Positions 23,701-36,111 of a DNA stretch of 64,000 nucleotides are shown here, one piece after another (positions within the stretch are counted from its first letter, which is position 1; each line of letters starts with the position of its first letter). Under the pieces are notes generated by a model, which had not been told where the DNA came from, searched no databases, and was given only the letters and a program-made list of their open reading frames with translations. The translations under genes were made by a program, and so were the position numbers. This DNA is from Bugula neritina (Eukaryota > Bryozoa > Gymnolaemata > Cheilostomatida > Bugulidae). The stretch spans positions 558,001 to 622,000 of the forward strand of contig OZ037771.1 in assembly GCA_964035545.1 (NCBI GenBank), given 5' to 3'.

Positions 23701-26700
23701 CCCAGTGCGCGACTGCAGAGCTACTGTTACATTCCTTCCTCCTGAAAATGAGAGCAGAAACTTATCATCTAGTTGAACAATTTGCAACAGCAAGTCCCTG
23801 ATCTACTGGAAACAACAGCAAGTCCCTGATATACTGGAAACAAGAGCAAACTGAGTGATGCCTTCCATTCAATAGTTTATTAAAATCAAAGCTTCTATTA
23901 ACAATCCTAGTTTATTCTGTTATTGAATTTAGAGTTCACAAATCAAGAGTGAATAACTCCTTTACTGACTTCTATGAATAACCAGAGCCTGTATTGACAA
24001 CATCACCATTTCTATTATTGTAGACACGTATGCAGGGAGCGTAGGCAGAGTTGAAATATAACTTGATTACCTGCATCAATAATGCCTTGGGCTAAAATAG
24101 CGCCGAACTTTGCCATCACATCTTCGTGCTTGTCTCCGATGACCTTAGTGTATGTCTCCCTGGTCGACTTGACCTTTGAGTAGAACCACATACGAGTGAG
24201 CAGCTCTTACAGGAGAACACAACCACACATACTGGGTACAGCTCTTACAGGAGAACACAACTTCTCTGCTAACTCATGTTAGACATTATGTTAATCAACT
24301 GTAGCCATTTCTCAATTCAAACTGTCAAGAAATGTGCTTTGTATAATATCACACAGTCTAGCAAAAAAATTGATAGACTAAGAATCTAATAATAGCTATT
24401 TGGAGAGTGGAGGTTACCTGTAATCACACAGTGATAGACTCACCTTAGACGAGGTGTGTTCAGTGTGCTGTATTAGGACAAGAGCCGAGGCTATGAGAGC
24501 AGCTTGTCTCACGTAGTTAACGGGGTCGTTGATGAGTGGCTCCAGCAGCAGCATGGCTTCCTGTAAACAGAACAGCTTCTGTAGAGTATATTCCATACCT
24601 GCATATTCTACCTGTATACTCTACCTGTATATTCTACCTGTATATTCTACCTGTATACTCTACCTGTATACTCTACCTGTATCTCTACCTTTATATTCTA
24701 CCTGTATACTCTACCTGCATATTCTATAGAGAGTAGAGTATATTCTATAGAGAGTAGAGTATATTCTATAGAGAATAGAGTATATTCTGTAGAGAGTAGA
24801 GTATATTCTATAGAGAGTAGAGTATATTCTATAGAGAATAGAGTATATTCTGTAGAGAGTAGAGTATATTCTACACCATTACAGAGTACACAACAGAGAA
24901 GGTAGCATCAGTGTTGCTAGTGCACATACCTTGTGAGCAGTGCCGGCACACGCTATGCCCAGTGCCATGGCAGCGCCGTACCTAACATGGCTGTTGTAGC
25001 TCTCCGACAGCAGTGAAACTACGCTCGGACATTGCTCCGGGTTCCTGAAACACCACATCAAACTTAATCAGGTAAAGACTGACAGGATGTGTCAGCGAGA
25101 CATCTTTGCATGTGTCAACATGATTAGACACCTTTCCAATAATCAACACGAGATGTGTTGATTAAAAAGTGTTAACGATTTACCCACATGACTGTCAATT
25201 ATATAATATACAAATGTCACAATAGAATAGCAACTAGTCCTGGGAAAAATATACATGGAAGAATTAAAACAGCCACAGAAATATTATTCAATGTACAACA
25301 TATATATAAATTATAAATGATAGCCCAACACATGGTCTTTTAATCTCAGCCATACGAAGAAGTGTATACTGTATAGTCCAGCACAAGGCTGTCAGCGTAG
25401 AGAGGGTAGGCAAGGCTTCACCTCAGATATAAAAGTGCTGTCATAATGCAATAACTTATAATGTTCTTTTCTTAAGCTTCAAGTATGCAAGAGTCAGCGA
25501 TAAATAATTGATTACTCTGAAATAATAGTTTAGAATTCAATTAATGAAAGTGCAAGCAGCAGCAGTAGCAGCAGCAGGTGTAAGAGAGAGAGACCTGTAA
25601 GACGAAATTACTAGAGGGAGGTTCACTCGATTCAACAGGTATTTGGTGTCTGAAGTAGATAGCTTTAAAGAAAACAGTTATTTGCAAAGCTTTAGTTTAT
25701 TGTCGCCTACAATAAATGCTTTTGATTTCTCTAAGATAAATGCATGGATGCAGCATAATACTTTGAAAACAACCATCGTTTGCAATGGGTTACCATGTGA
25801 AGTGAAGATTGTGCAAATATTACTGCTACCGTTCACAATATTGTGGTTGGCTTCTTGGAGATATCAATTGATATTTTTTCATTTATTATACCTCAAGCAG
25901 GTCAAGCACACATAGAAGGTAGAACAAAAAGAGAGTTGAAGCTTGGCTAACCAATAATGCTTTAGCTGGTGAACTTTGCCTCAAGGTGTGCTTAGTGCTC
26001 AAGTATCATCAGAAGCACCATCGACAATCATAAGGGAGCTATTTGTAATGGAATCTAGTATATCCAATACATCTGTGACATTATACAACACTACAAAGAT
26101 CAATGTCGGGGAAGATAGCCTCACTGCATATACTAGGTATATGTTATGTTGGTATATGTTATGTTGGTATATGTTGTGTTGGTATATGTTATGTTGGCAT
26201 ATGTTATGTTGGTATATGTTGTGTTGGTATATGTTGTGTTGGTATATGTTATGTAGGTATATGTTATGTAGGTATATGTTATGTTGGTGTATGTTATGTT
26301 AGTATATGATATGTTGGTATATGTTATGTTGGTATATGTTATGTTGGTATATGTTATGTTGGTATATGTTATGTTAGTATATGATATGTTGGTATATGTT
26401 ATGTTGGTATATGATATGTTGGTATATGTTATGTTGGTATATGTTATGTTGGTATATGTTATGTTAGTATATGATATGTTGGTATATGTTATGTTAGTAT
26501 ATGATATGTTGGTATATGTTATGTTGGTATATGTTATGTTGGTATATGTTATGTTGGTATATGTTATGTTAGTATATGATATGTTGGTATATGTTATGTT
26601 GGTATATGATATGTTGGTATATGTTATGTAGGTATATGTTATGTTGGTATATGTTATGTTAGTATATGATATGTTGGTATATGTTATGTTAGTATATGTT

Positions 26701-29700
26701 GTGTTAGTATATGTTGTGTTGGTGTATGTTGTGTTAGTATATGGTGTTAGTGATATGGCCGCGCTGGTGTGAGTTGCAATACCATGATTATATAATGCTA
26801 CATTTAAAGGGTGCAAGTTATGCTGTTAAAATTGATTTATTAATGCAATAAAAAGAATACAATACTTGAGAATATTTGTTTCAGATATTGGTACGTTTTA
26901 CTGCTCATCATCAGCTTGGTGGGAGTAACTGGTAACCTACTAGTCATCATAGCAGTCTGCACTGTTCAACGACTGAATACTGCAACTAACGTGGCATTAT
27001 CCTCTCTTGCTATAGCTGACTTGTTAGTATCAGCACTTGTAGTGCCTTTTAAAACAGCTCAACACATCACAGGTAAGGGCTTACTTGTATATACTTATAG
27101 ATCCCATGTTCATTGATTTAGATGGTATGGGCTGCTATAAACATATTTAAAATGACTTTTATATATAGTTGTAACTTTGAAGGAATTTTCTTCTGCAAAA
27201 AACTCAACACTTCAAAAAGCTATGACTTAAGTTCAATTTTGAAATATATAATTCACATGATAAGGCACAAAAGACAACCTTTTAAACACATTGCTCACTT
27301 GCATACCGATGCTGAAGTGAGATATATTTATTCCAGAGACCAAAACATGATAAGTTACAATGTTGAGAGGTTTAGACAAACATTTTTCCTTAGAAGATAG
27401 GAGAGGTTAAAGGCTACTTAAATGAAGAGAAGCTTAACAAGGCTGACTTGCAGCTCATTAAAATACTATTTCACCGAGCTAGTATTTTTTGTTGAAATTA
27501 CAGGTCATTGGCCAATGGATGAGAAAGTATGCTTGCTGTTTATATTCTTGGATGTAGGTCTATGCACTGCTAGCATTTGGCAGATGTGCATTATTGCATT
27601 CAATAGATGCGTTGGAATATATTTTCCAATTGAAAACTCTGCAAAATTCAAGTGAGTATTAAATTGGTTTCAATGGTCTTCAGTTGTGAAAAACTGGTTT
27701 TATTACTGCATTAAAAAGGAAAAACTGATGACTAAAACCTTTAAAACAGACTAACTGATTTCTGGCCACGTCTTCACCATGATTTAAAATTATTTTTTGA
27801 AATTTTCAGAACTGCCAAAATGAACAAGATAAAGATAGGAGCAATGTGGCTGATATCGGTGGCTATAGCAAGTCCAGTGCTGGGAAAAGGCATCAACAAC
27901 CCAACATTCACTTTTATAGGAGACAGGTGCACTTTAAATGACCCCAAATTTCAGGTAAGCTAATGCAAGCAGCTGCTTCAGTTCTGAATATTCAAGTCAA
28001 TAGGTAGGAGGCCGCACAACTGGAGTTTATCTACTAAGTTAGCAGTGACTCCATAGCGTGCAATAGGAACTGGGACTAAATTTATTTTAAGGAAAAAGTT
28101 GATTTGTTTTTAAGAGAAATGTAGGTGGTATCCCACAGCTGCGTCTATGGAAGATTTTATCCTGCACAGAACTTAGTAGCTAGTTGAGTAGCGCAGAGAA
28201 AGTGAAATCAGTATATACATAAAATATCACCTAGTGTTATAGCTTGTTCTCTGAAAGCATGTATAATTATGCTAGAATACAATACATTTTCAAATCTTGA
28301 GATTTATAAGAAAATTACTTGAACAATTTTTTTTCTATTCAAAAATACTATTCCTGCTTGACCACTACATTTGGGATGCTGGTCGTATATTTTTGCTGCA
28401 ATAAATTATTTGTTCACATAAGTTGCTATCAAAGCCTGAACAACGGATATAAACTCTATAACAAAGTCCACCAATGAATAACCAACACTCCTATGCTATC
28501 AGCTATATTTACACAGCTGACCATCATATTATACAGTCAAACTGTGCACCCCTCAACAATATTCAAAGTTTCACAAAGTGGGAGATTTTGTTGCCAGTCT
28601 TTAAAGTATGCATACATAATACTCTTGTATTTGGGACAGATATATGGCAGTATGGTGGCTTTCTTTGTACCACTGACTCTCATGATAGTCATTTATGGCC
28701 TGACCCAAAGACGCCTAAACAGACAAAGACACATCTTAGAAAGTGGGTTGAGACGAACAACAGGCGTGCCATCAGCAAACTTTGAAAAGTTTTCTCTCGC
28801 TAACAAACCTAAGAACTCAAGAATTAACCATAAAAACTCAAGAATTAAGATCGAAACAACACCTCTCGTAGAAATGCACATGCACAAAATGAGTAAACCA
28901 AAAACTGGAAACATGAAACATGACAATTGTGACCAACGTATGAAGAGAAAAGAAGTCACTGGACATCGGATATCGCAGCAGCCCAGCCCACTCCACAGAC
29001 AACCAGAATCACAGGCTAACCTTGCACAGAAACCTTCCTCCAACAACGAAGCACAAAGAACCCTCAGAAGAACCTTAACCAAAACTCTAAGCCGTACGGG
29101 TTCACTAAGAAGTGAGAATACAACTTCCTACAAAGTGGATAAGGAAAAGAAAGCCTCCCATGTGAGTATGTGTGAGGTCCATATAGCTCAGTTTGAATAA
29201 GTGTGAGCTAGTGAAACAGAACTAGTACTTCACTGAATGGTGCTCTTTTCAGGTGCTTAGCGTAGTCTTCATGGCCTTTGTCATATCATGGACTCCATTC
29301 TTCATCATGAACACTATTGACGCAATATGCACACTGCAAGGTCGGCCATGTTTTCTGAGGGCTCACGTGGCAATAGACATAGGAGTATGGCTAGGATATG
29401 TGTCCAGTATCATCAACCCAATCATATATACCATCATTAATAAGGACTTCCAAACAGCTTTCAAGTAAGTTTATTCCACAACTGTCTAAATTCTGTAGAG
29501 TGGTAGAAACTGCAACCCTTCCACACCATATTGAAAGCAACTATACACTAGTTAGGTCTTAGAATTTAAATGAAAGAAAAATTAATATGCAATAATGTCA
29601 TGTGATGTGACGAATGTCCTTTGCCTTTAGAAATATACTCCGTTGCCAGTGCTATAAGAACGCCAGGTCAAGAAATCATCCTCCGTTAGTGTATACAAGC

Positions 29701-32700
29701 AGCATAGAGAATAGAAGACGTAGAGAGCAAGTCTCGTCCCAGTCACTCTCCTATACAGTGAATACTACGGGAGGCTCATTGAAGAAAAACTATGATGTGT
29801 AGGACAATATGTTCGGGAATTTTCATCTTGTAGAGTAAACGTATATTTCTATGTAATTAAAACTACTACTTATGTGAAACAATTAATGTTACAACAAGCT
29901 GCTCAACCAGTTGAGTGAGCAACTGTGAGAGGAGAATACAACTTTAGCGGCTGATGATGACAATATCTCTCATAAGCTGACACATTTTAATTTACTAGTT
30001 GAGTGAACCGTAAACAGAATTTGAGTGAAAACTACAGGAAACTCTACAGTTACCCTGTAGTAGATATGAAACCAAATACGGTAAAATTATAACTAGAGAA
30101 GAGAGCAGACAAATCTAAGTATAAACACAGAGAAACTATATAGCAACTATAAATAATGTTATGTCTTTTGTAGAATATTTTTAAAGAGTAAATGGCCAGT
30201 GTATTTTATTTGTGTAAATGTGTATGCGCATGTGTCAAATAATACTAATCCCTCTAGCACACCAGTTTATCTTTTCTGACTTATAAGAGATTTGGTGATG
30301 CAGTTTGAAGACAAGTGATTGGAGTAGAGTGCAGAACCCTAAGAGTTAGACAGGATGAGGAGAAACTAGGCAGCCATGTTGTGCACAGTAATCAGCGCAC
30401 GCGGTAACTCACACGGTTTATTCAAAGTAATGAGTTGTTTACCTGAAGAGGAGGAAGCCAAGGGAAGTAACTGCCGTTCTTCTCACATCATCATTAACAT
30501 CACTCACCTGAAGACAGACAGACAGACCAGCATGCACTGAGTGACACAAAACTAACAGTAATATTGATTCAAGGTAAATTCGACAAGTAAAGATGCATAT
30601 GTTGATTACAGAGAATGGCGCCACTATATCAACTCAGACAACTCAAAGTTACTTGAATTGTCACTCACTATGTTCTAACAGAACTTCATTAAACCAATCA
30701 TAAGATATGCAATGCAATGTGATGGTGAACCACAACTCCAATATCAGTAAGACACACCCATTAGACACTCACAGCTACGTGCAGAAGTCTTCTGATGGCC
30801 TGGTTGTTTCCTGTGCCAGCATAGGCCATGGCGATAGTGTACATGGCACTCCACCTGAGTATGGGGTCTTTATCTCTCTATACAATATAATATACAGTAT
30901 AACATATACAGCATATAAAATACACTGTTAGTATAACATATACAGTATATAATATACAGTATAACATATACAGTATATAATGTAGACACAGACACTAGAG
31001 AGTAGAGACATTGTAGTCTGAGAGTTGGTTACCTGAAGGCTATCAATAAGGGGGTCAGCCTCCTCCTCCCGGCCATACATGGTGAGGGCTATGCCCACAG
31101 CTAAACCTCTCAGTATCTTCTCATGTTGAGATTCCTTGGCGTACTACAAACAGTAATGTGCACAGTGTGTACTGTATACTCTACAGTATAACATGTAGTA
31201 TATACTGTATACACTACAGCAGAACGTGTTGTGTAAACTGTATAGGCTACAACAGCACATGTTGTGCGTACAGTATACACTACAGTAAGACATGTAGTGC
31301 ATGCAGTAAACTCACCGTAACCATGTCTTCAATGGCGCCAGCACTCTTGGTGCCCAGCATAACCAGTCCCATGGCAATCCCGGCAGCTTCCCCGGCGACA
31401 GCGTCATCCAGGTACAGATTGCTCTTGAGCTGTTCGTAGACGTCTGATCGGGCAGTGCCCATGGCTGCCAGGCCTAAGGCTAGGCATCCCCCATGTCTGT
31501 TTTGCTAAATACAAACAGATGACAGGTTGAAGGAACACAGTCTAAACATCGGCAGAGCAATACAGCATATACGTAGAGTAATACAGCATATACGTAGAGT
31601 AATACAGCATATACGTAGAGTAATACAGCATATACGTAGAGTAATACAGCATATACGTAGAGTAATACAGCATATACGTAGAGTAATACAGCATATACGT
31701 AGAGTAATACAGCATATACGTAGAGTAATACAGCATATACGTAGAGTAATACAGCATATACGTAGAGTAATACAGCATATACGTAGAGTAATACAGCATA
31801 TACGTAGAGTAACACAGCATATACCTAGAGTAATACAGCATATACGTAGAGCAATACAGCATATACGTAGAGTAATACAGCATATATGTAGAGTAATACA
31901 GCATATACGTAGAGTAATACAGCATATACCTAGAGTAATACAGCATATACCTAGAGTAATACAGCATATGCGTAGAGTAATACAGCATATACGTAGAGTA
32001 ATACAGCACAAACCTCATCTGTGGCATCTTTCAATTGATTGAGGAGATAGTCTGTGATGTTAGCTCCGTGGTTGGCGTGGATCAGACCGAGGGCGTACAG
32101 CCCCCCACCCTCACTGTATGGTGACCCACCTGGAAATGAGGTAATAAACTATAGCTTAGAGCACAGCAGCGACGTCCTACACAAGTTCAACAATAGAAAG
32201 GGAAATGAGGCTAATAACAAAACATACATCACACATGACATACAGGTTATGTTATGAATAGTGTGCACACTAACCGGTGCTATCCCGGGGCAGGTACTGG
32301 GCCATGAGGTTGAGAGAGTCACTCTCGTGTCCTTTATGTACCACACCAAGTGATGCCGTCGCCGTGAACTTGGCCCAGTTGGTGGACTTGGCCAGCCACT
32401 CCAGATTGTCTCTAAATGATAACATATTTCACCTGCTTTAATGGAAACACAGTGAGAAAACAGGGCCTTTTTTAGTGGCCTTACAAAGCTGATTATAGAA
32501 AGACAATTCCAAAGAGAAGATGATGATTGACAGAGAAGGGGAGAAGAGAGTATAACGTACCTGAGGAACTGATCACTGGTTGTACCACAGTGCATGTATG
32601 CATTGGCTATCACAGTGGCTGAATGGCAAATGGAGTTCCTCACTGCATCCTGTAAGGATGTGTTACATAATATAGTACGTGTTATTCCATGTAATATTTC

Positions 32701-35700
32701 ATGTCATCTAATGTTATATATAAAACAATACAAGAAATCAGATGCCATGATGTTTGAAAAGAATAAGAGGAGTTGATAGGATAAAGAAGAGAATCACAGT
32801 TACCACAAACACCACCAACCTTAGTGTTCTTCAGTATCAACATGTCTGTTTTATTATTTTTTATAAGAAACTGTAAGTGTAGATTTATTGAATGTTCTCC
32901 GTTCAGAATAGTGTCGAGTTTTTCTAGAGAAGCTTGTATTGCTTTATCCTTGTCAGACTACAATAAGATACAATATACTAGAGAATATAATATACTAGAC
33001 TCTAGAGATACAAGTAAAGTTACTATAGAATATAATATACTAGAGATACAAGTATAGTTACCCTAGAATATAATATACTAGAGATACAAGTATAGTTACT
33101 ATAGAATATAATATACTAGAGATACAAGTATAGTTACTATAGAATATAATATACTAGAGATACAAGTATAGTTACTATAGTGAAAAGATGTGAGACTGAC
33201 CAGTGAAGGTTGCTCTACACTCTCTTCATCCGTGGAGACAGGTTCTGGGACAGTCTCACCGGGTACAGGAGAACTGGTAACTATAGGGGCGTCAGTCTTA
33301 GCCCCACTGCCTCCAGTCCCAAGAGGTATTGGAGCGCAGGCTCTAATGCTAGCTTGTACCTGAAGTCACGTGTTTCAGGAAGTTTATTCATCAGTAAACA
33401 CGATTCATAACACTTTGCATACAGCTAAGATATCAATGCTAGTTAGGTGAGCCTTAGAAATGAGGTCACAACTCACAATGATACCAAACTCACTTTTTGT
33501 ATAAACTTCTGAGTTGCAGAATCATAGAGATCAAAGCCGATCTGGTAGGCCATCAACACAGAGTCCTGGTCGCCAGATTTAACGAGTTGCTCCAAAACAT
33601 CAGCACAACTCTGCGCGTCATCCAGGAAGATATAGCACTGCATTGTATATACAGACAACATGTGATTGCATTTATATATTATGGTAGACCAACCTGACAT
33701 ACAGATATATAGTCTGGTAGACCAACCTGACATACAGATATATAGTCTGGTAGACTAACCTGACATACAGATATATAGTCTGGTAGACTAACCTGACATA
33801 CAGATATATAGTCTGGTAGACTAACCTGACATACAGATATATAGTCTGGTAGACTAACCTGACATACAGATATATAGTCTGGTAGACTAACCTGACATAC
33901 AGATATATAGTCTGGTAGACTAACCTGACATACAGATATATAGTCTGGTAGACTAACCTGACATACAGATATATAGTCTGGTAGACTAACCTGACATACA
34001 GATATATAGTCTGGTAGACTAACCTGACATACAGATATATAGTCTGGTAGACTAACCTGACATACAGATATATAGTCTGGTAGACTAACCTGACATACAG
34101 ATATATAGTCTGGTAGACTAACCTGGCATACAGATATATAGTCTGGAGTCTGGAGACCCAGGTAGAGTCTCACTAACATCTGTAGAATGGTATTCCGGAA
34201 GGTTCTGCTGGGTATGAGAGACATGCACACCTTCAGACAGTAACTCAGCATCTGAGCAGTGTCGTCTGCTTCCACTATAGCTTTCTCCAGCTTGTCCAGT
34301 CTCCTCGTCTCTATGGCGATACCGATAGCCTGAGTGAACTGCTTGTCGGCAAAACATCTGTCGAACATACGGTCCACCACCGACTCAAGCCTGCAAGAAG
34401 AAAGCAGGTGATAAACTGATAGCAGTATAAAGTGGTTGCATCAATCTGCAGGATCTGGGAAAGAGTGCCGATACTAATTACTCACCTATGATCAATGGTG
34501 GTATGGTACTGCTCATCTGTCTCACAGTTCTCCACTCTCAGCTTTATATAGTGATCTATGCACTTGGCAATGATGGTCTCCACATACTCACTCGTGTCAT
34601 TCACATCAAACAGACTACCTAGAGAGAGATTAGCAGCATTTAGAGCTTCACTGACATAAGCTAGTAGCTGTTAGTCTAAGCTCCTAGTAATGTAATACGG
34701 AGGTCAACTCACCTGCCCCCAAGGCAAAGGTTAGGGAGTCTTCATAGGAACCCAGGTGATAGTAAACTTTACTAGCAACCAGAGCAGCTAACTCACAATA
34801 ACCAAAGCTCTTGTCTTCATACAATACTTCAATTTTATCGATAGACTCAGAAATCTCTGGCCAAAACACATCAACTAATGTGTTTAACTTCTTCAATGAG
34901 AATAGTTTAATGTTTGGCTCTGATTCCTCTAACAAAGCCAACACACCAGCTGAAATAGTATGACAAATCCACATATAAATCACATCCGAAACCCTATACT
35001 TTATAGTAAGCTAATTCTGTATTCAAAATGACTACTTTTAAATTGAATAGAAACATTTATTTTACATAACTATAGTCTGTAACGCTATTGTCAGGTTGTG
35101 TAAATGTTATATTTAAAAACTGGAATTCAAATTCTTATTAGGATTGATCACTTGAACTAAAACAGTTACACTTATAGTTACAGTATAACTTCCAACATAA
35201 TGATAACCATAATCATAATGATAATGAATAATGATAAACTAAAACCTAAACATTGAAGTTTAAAGTAAAAGTTGATTCATTACATTTAGTTTTACTCATT
35301 ACTCATTAAACTTAGTCATTTATAGTTTTAGTTAACTTCTAGTTTTACTTTTAGTCATGAAAGTTACAGTTACTGTTAGTGTTACACATACTCATGGTCA
35401 CTAATCCAAGTCCTAGAAATGCATAAATTGTGATTTAATACACTAGTACCAACATATTATTAGATGTAAAATTACTTAAATCAACTTTAAAATTGACTTT
35501 AAGTTTAATAAAAATATTAATAGAATTCATCAAAATCATTTTGAAAATCAAAATGAGAATATTTTAATTTTAATTTCAATTTAAAATGCCAGTATTAGAT
35601 TTAGTATATTGATAATTTTATTACGTTTTACAAAATGATACACAATAAAACAAACTAAAACTAACAAAATACTAAGTAAAATTTTACCTGCCGATGTGAC

Positions 35701-35712
35701 ATTAATTCTCAT
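20741..35712 (-). CDS. PSMD1: 26S proteasome non-ATPase regulatory subunit 1 (Rpn2)
   Basis: Large scaffold of the 19S base that binds ubiquitin receptors and the ATPase ring. Twenty-two exons on the minus strand, 5' to 3': 35712-35688, 34949-34713, 34618-34486, 34390-34123, 33637-33494, 33359-33201, 32957-32820, 32649-32561, 32411-32275, 32129-32014, 31504-31316, 31143-31033, 30877-30773, 30507-30443, 25044-24930, 24560-24444, 24173-24071, 23741-23572, 23155-22958, 22735-22619, 21412-21284, 20827-20741. Phases close to 983 aa (human 953). Conserved stretches include [62 protein letters not shown], the PC-repeat toroid ([15 protein letters not shown]), [31 protein letters not shown] and a C-terminal [10 protein letters not shown]. 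The last junction uses a weak donor after AGT at 21284, chosen because it restores the conserved GPK. Intron 14 (25045-30442) contains a receptor gene on the other strand. Confidence 0.97.
21500..22607 (-). repeat. 19-bp minisatellite in a PSMD1 intron
   Basis: About 55-58 copies of GTATATAGTGTACTGTAGT on the minus strand. It fills nearly all of the intron between exons 20 and 21 (21413-22618). The unit is the same as in the TRIM intron array at 16965-17650, and both arrays read in the sense of their own gene. Confidence 0.95.
22748..22896 (+). repeat. Tandem repeat of about 60 bp in a PSMD1 intron
   Basis: Two to three copies containing CATCTCTTGGAGTTGTCTAC and TTGATATAACGCAGCATAAT, abutting the exon 22735-22619 acceptor. 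Confidence 0.8.
23200..23560 (-). repeat. 18-bp minisatellite in a PSMD1 intron
   Basis: About 20 copies of CAACAGGTGACACACTAC with variants, filling the intron 23156-23571. The array starts about 12 bases after the donor of exon 23741-23572 in gene orientation. Confidence 0.9.
24600..24875 (+). repeat. Two adjacent arrays in a PSMD1 intron
   Basis: Bases 24600-24725 repeat TATTCTACCTGTATACTC; bases 24726-24875 repeat GAGAGTAGAGTATATTCTAT. Together they fill the intron 24561-24929. Confidence 0.9.
25045..26047. other. PSMD1 intron 14, upstream of the nested receptor
   Basis: About 1 kb without coding signal; presumably holds the promoter and 5' UTR of the receptor on the + strand. A short GCA-type repeat lies at 25554-25577. 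Confidence 0.45.
26048..29802 (+). CDS. Class A aminergic receptor, serotonin-2-like, nested in a PSMD1 intron
   Basis: Seven-helix plasma-membrane receptor. Seven exons: 26048-26136, 26885-27072, 27504-27651, 27810-27954, 28640-29161, 29253-29464, 29631-29802; phases close to 491 aa. The N-terminus has N-glycosylation sites NTS and NTT. TM1 has the GNLLV motif and TM2 LAIADLL. TM3 reads [13 protein letters not shown], with the amine-binding Asp as in 5-HT2 receptors. The usual DRY is NRC here. Extracellular loop 2 has the conserved Cys (GDRCTLND). TM5 is [20 protein letters not shown]. The third cytoplasmic loop is long (about 140 residues), basic and Ser/Thr-rich. TM6 is [14 protein letters not shown]7 is [18 protein letters not shown], followed by CQC for lipidation. 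It closely resembles 5-HT2 receptors; other amine receptors are possible. ATTAAA at 29856-29861 is a possible poly(A) signal. Confidence 0.88.
26137..26745 (+). repeat. 15-bp minisatellite starting at the receptor exon 1 donor
   Basis: About 40 copies of GGTATATGTTATGTT with A/T and G/A variants. The array begins at the donor itself: exon 1 ends TACTAG and GTATATG follows, so nearly every unit repeats a G|GTATATG donor-like word. The 15-bp unit keeps all frames open and creates long artefactual ORFs on both strands. Confidence 0.95.
27955..28639 (+). other. Receptor intron 4
   Basis: A 685-bp intron with no array and no further coding signal. Confidence 0.5.
29803..30442. other. Receptor 3' region within the PSMD1 intron
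   Basis: No coding signal; probably receptor 3' UTR and the 5' part of the PSMD1 intron. Confidence 0.45.
30878..31010 (+). repeat. Simple array in a PSMD1 intron
   Basis: Copies of ATACAGTATAACATATACAG and shorter variants between exons 12 and 13; starts at the acceptor of exon 30877-30773. Confidence 0.8.
31170..31310 (+). repeat. Degenerate array in a PSMD1 intron
   Basis: Copies about 45 bp apart containing GTACTGTATACTCTACAGTA-like sequence (31172-31305), filling the intron 31144-31315. Confidence 0.7.
31553..32012 (-). repeat. 21-bp minisatellite in a PSMD1 intron
   Basis: About 22 copies of CAGCATATACGTAGAGTAAT plus one base. It begins three to ten bases inside the donor of exon 32129-32014 in gene orientation and fills the intron to near the next acceptor. 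Because 21 is a multiple of three, it gives long artefactual ORFs in several frames. Confidence 0.95.
32965..33178 (+). repeat. Array in a PSMD1 intron
   Basis: Copies of about 41 bp containing GAGATACAAGTATAGTTACT and AGAATATAATATACTA, filling the intron 32958-33200. Confidence 0.85.
33665..34146 (-). repeat. 33-bp tandem repeat carrying the PSMD1 exon 4 donor
   Basis: Fourteen donor copies at exact 33-bp spacing end at 34123, 34090 and so on down to 33694. On the minus strand each unit contains CCAGACTATATATCTGTATG, then YCAG, then GTTAGT or GTTGGT. The first is the true exon 4 end, encoding PDYISVCQ. The unit is 11 codons long and open, so use of a later donor would insert [11 protein letters not shown] once per unit without a frameshift. 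Confidence 0.93.
34950..35687 (-). other. PSMD1 intron 1, AT-rich
   Basis: Cryptically simple TTAGTTTTAC, GTTACAGTTA-type sequence around 35160-35600, like that of intergenic regions and unlike the minisatellites of the later introns. It may act as part of the 5' regulatory region. Confidence 0.55.
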
Positions 35713-36111
35713 GTTTGCTGCTTAAGTGAAATTCAAGCATATATTAAAATTATTTAGATTTTTATTCTGGGAATTTTCAAGAATCAATGACCAAGCGAAT
35801 TCGCTCACTCGCTAGTTTCTTCTTCTCGTTTTGTTCGTTGTGGCTAACCCCTTCAATTAATAAACAACGTGATTATAAAGTCCGACCACTACATTAACTC
35901 TTGAACTACATAATTTATATCGATTCAACGTAACTTTTCTTTTTCATTATTTCCGCAACAAAAACTTGTATCTATATTGTTACCTATAAAATGATTGCAG
36001 ACACTATCACAATCAGTATCACAGTGCTAATAGTAATCCTAATGCCATAGTGCATTACTTTTATTTCATTTGAGCACACAGTTGTTTAATGCAATATACT
36101 GCTATTCAACT
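35713..36111. promoter_or_regulatory. Bidirectional promoter region PSMD1 / MSL3
   Basis: The start codons of PSMD1 (35712, minus) and MSL3 (36112, plus) are 399 bases apart, head to head. The 35780-35900 part is the least AT-rich and lacks TATA boxes near either gene, as expected for a shared housekeeping promoter. The exact transcription starts cannot be seen. Confidence 0.6.

Noticed and set aside
26133-26816. 227-aa minus-strand frame of YTNIT repeats
   Set aside because: Created by a 15-bp repeat period in receptor intron 1; open in several frames on both strands.
31480-32042. Four long overlapping frames on both strands
   Set aside because: A 21-bp unit without stops gives open frames by arithmetic; the region is a PSMD1 intron.
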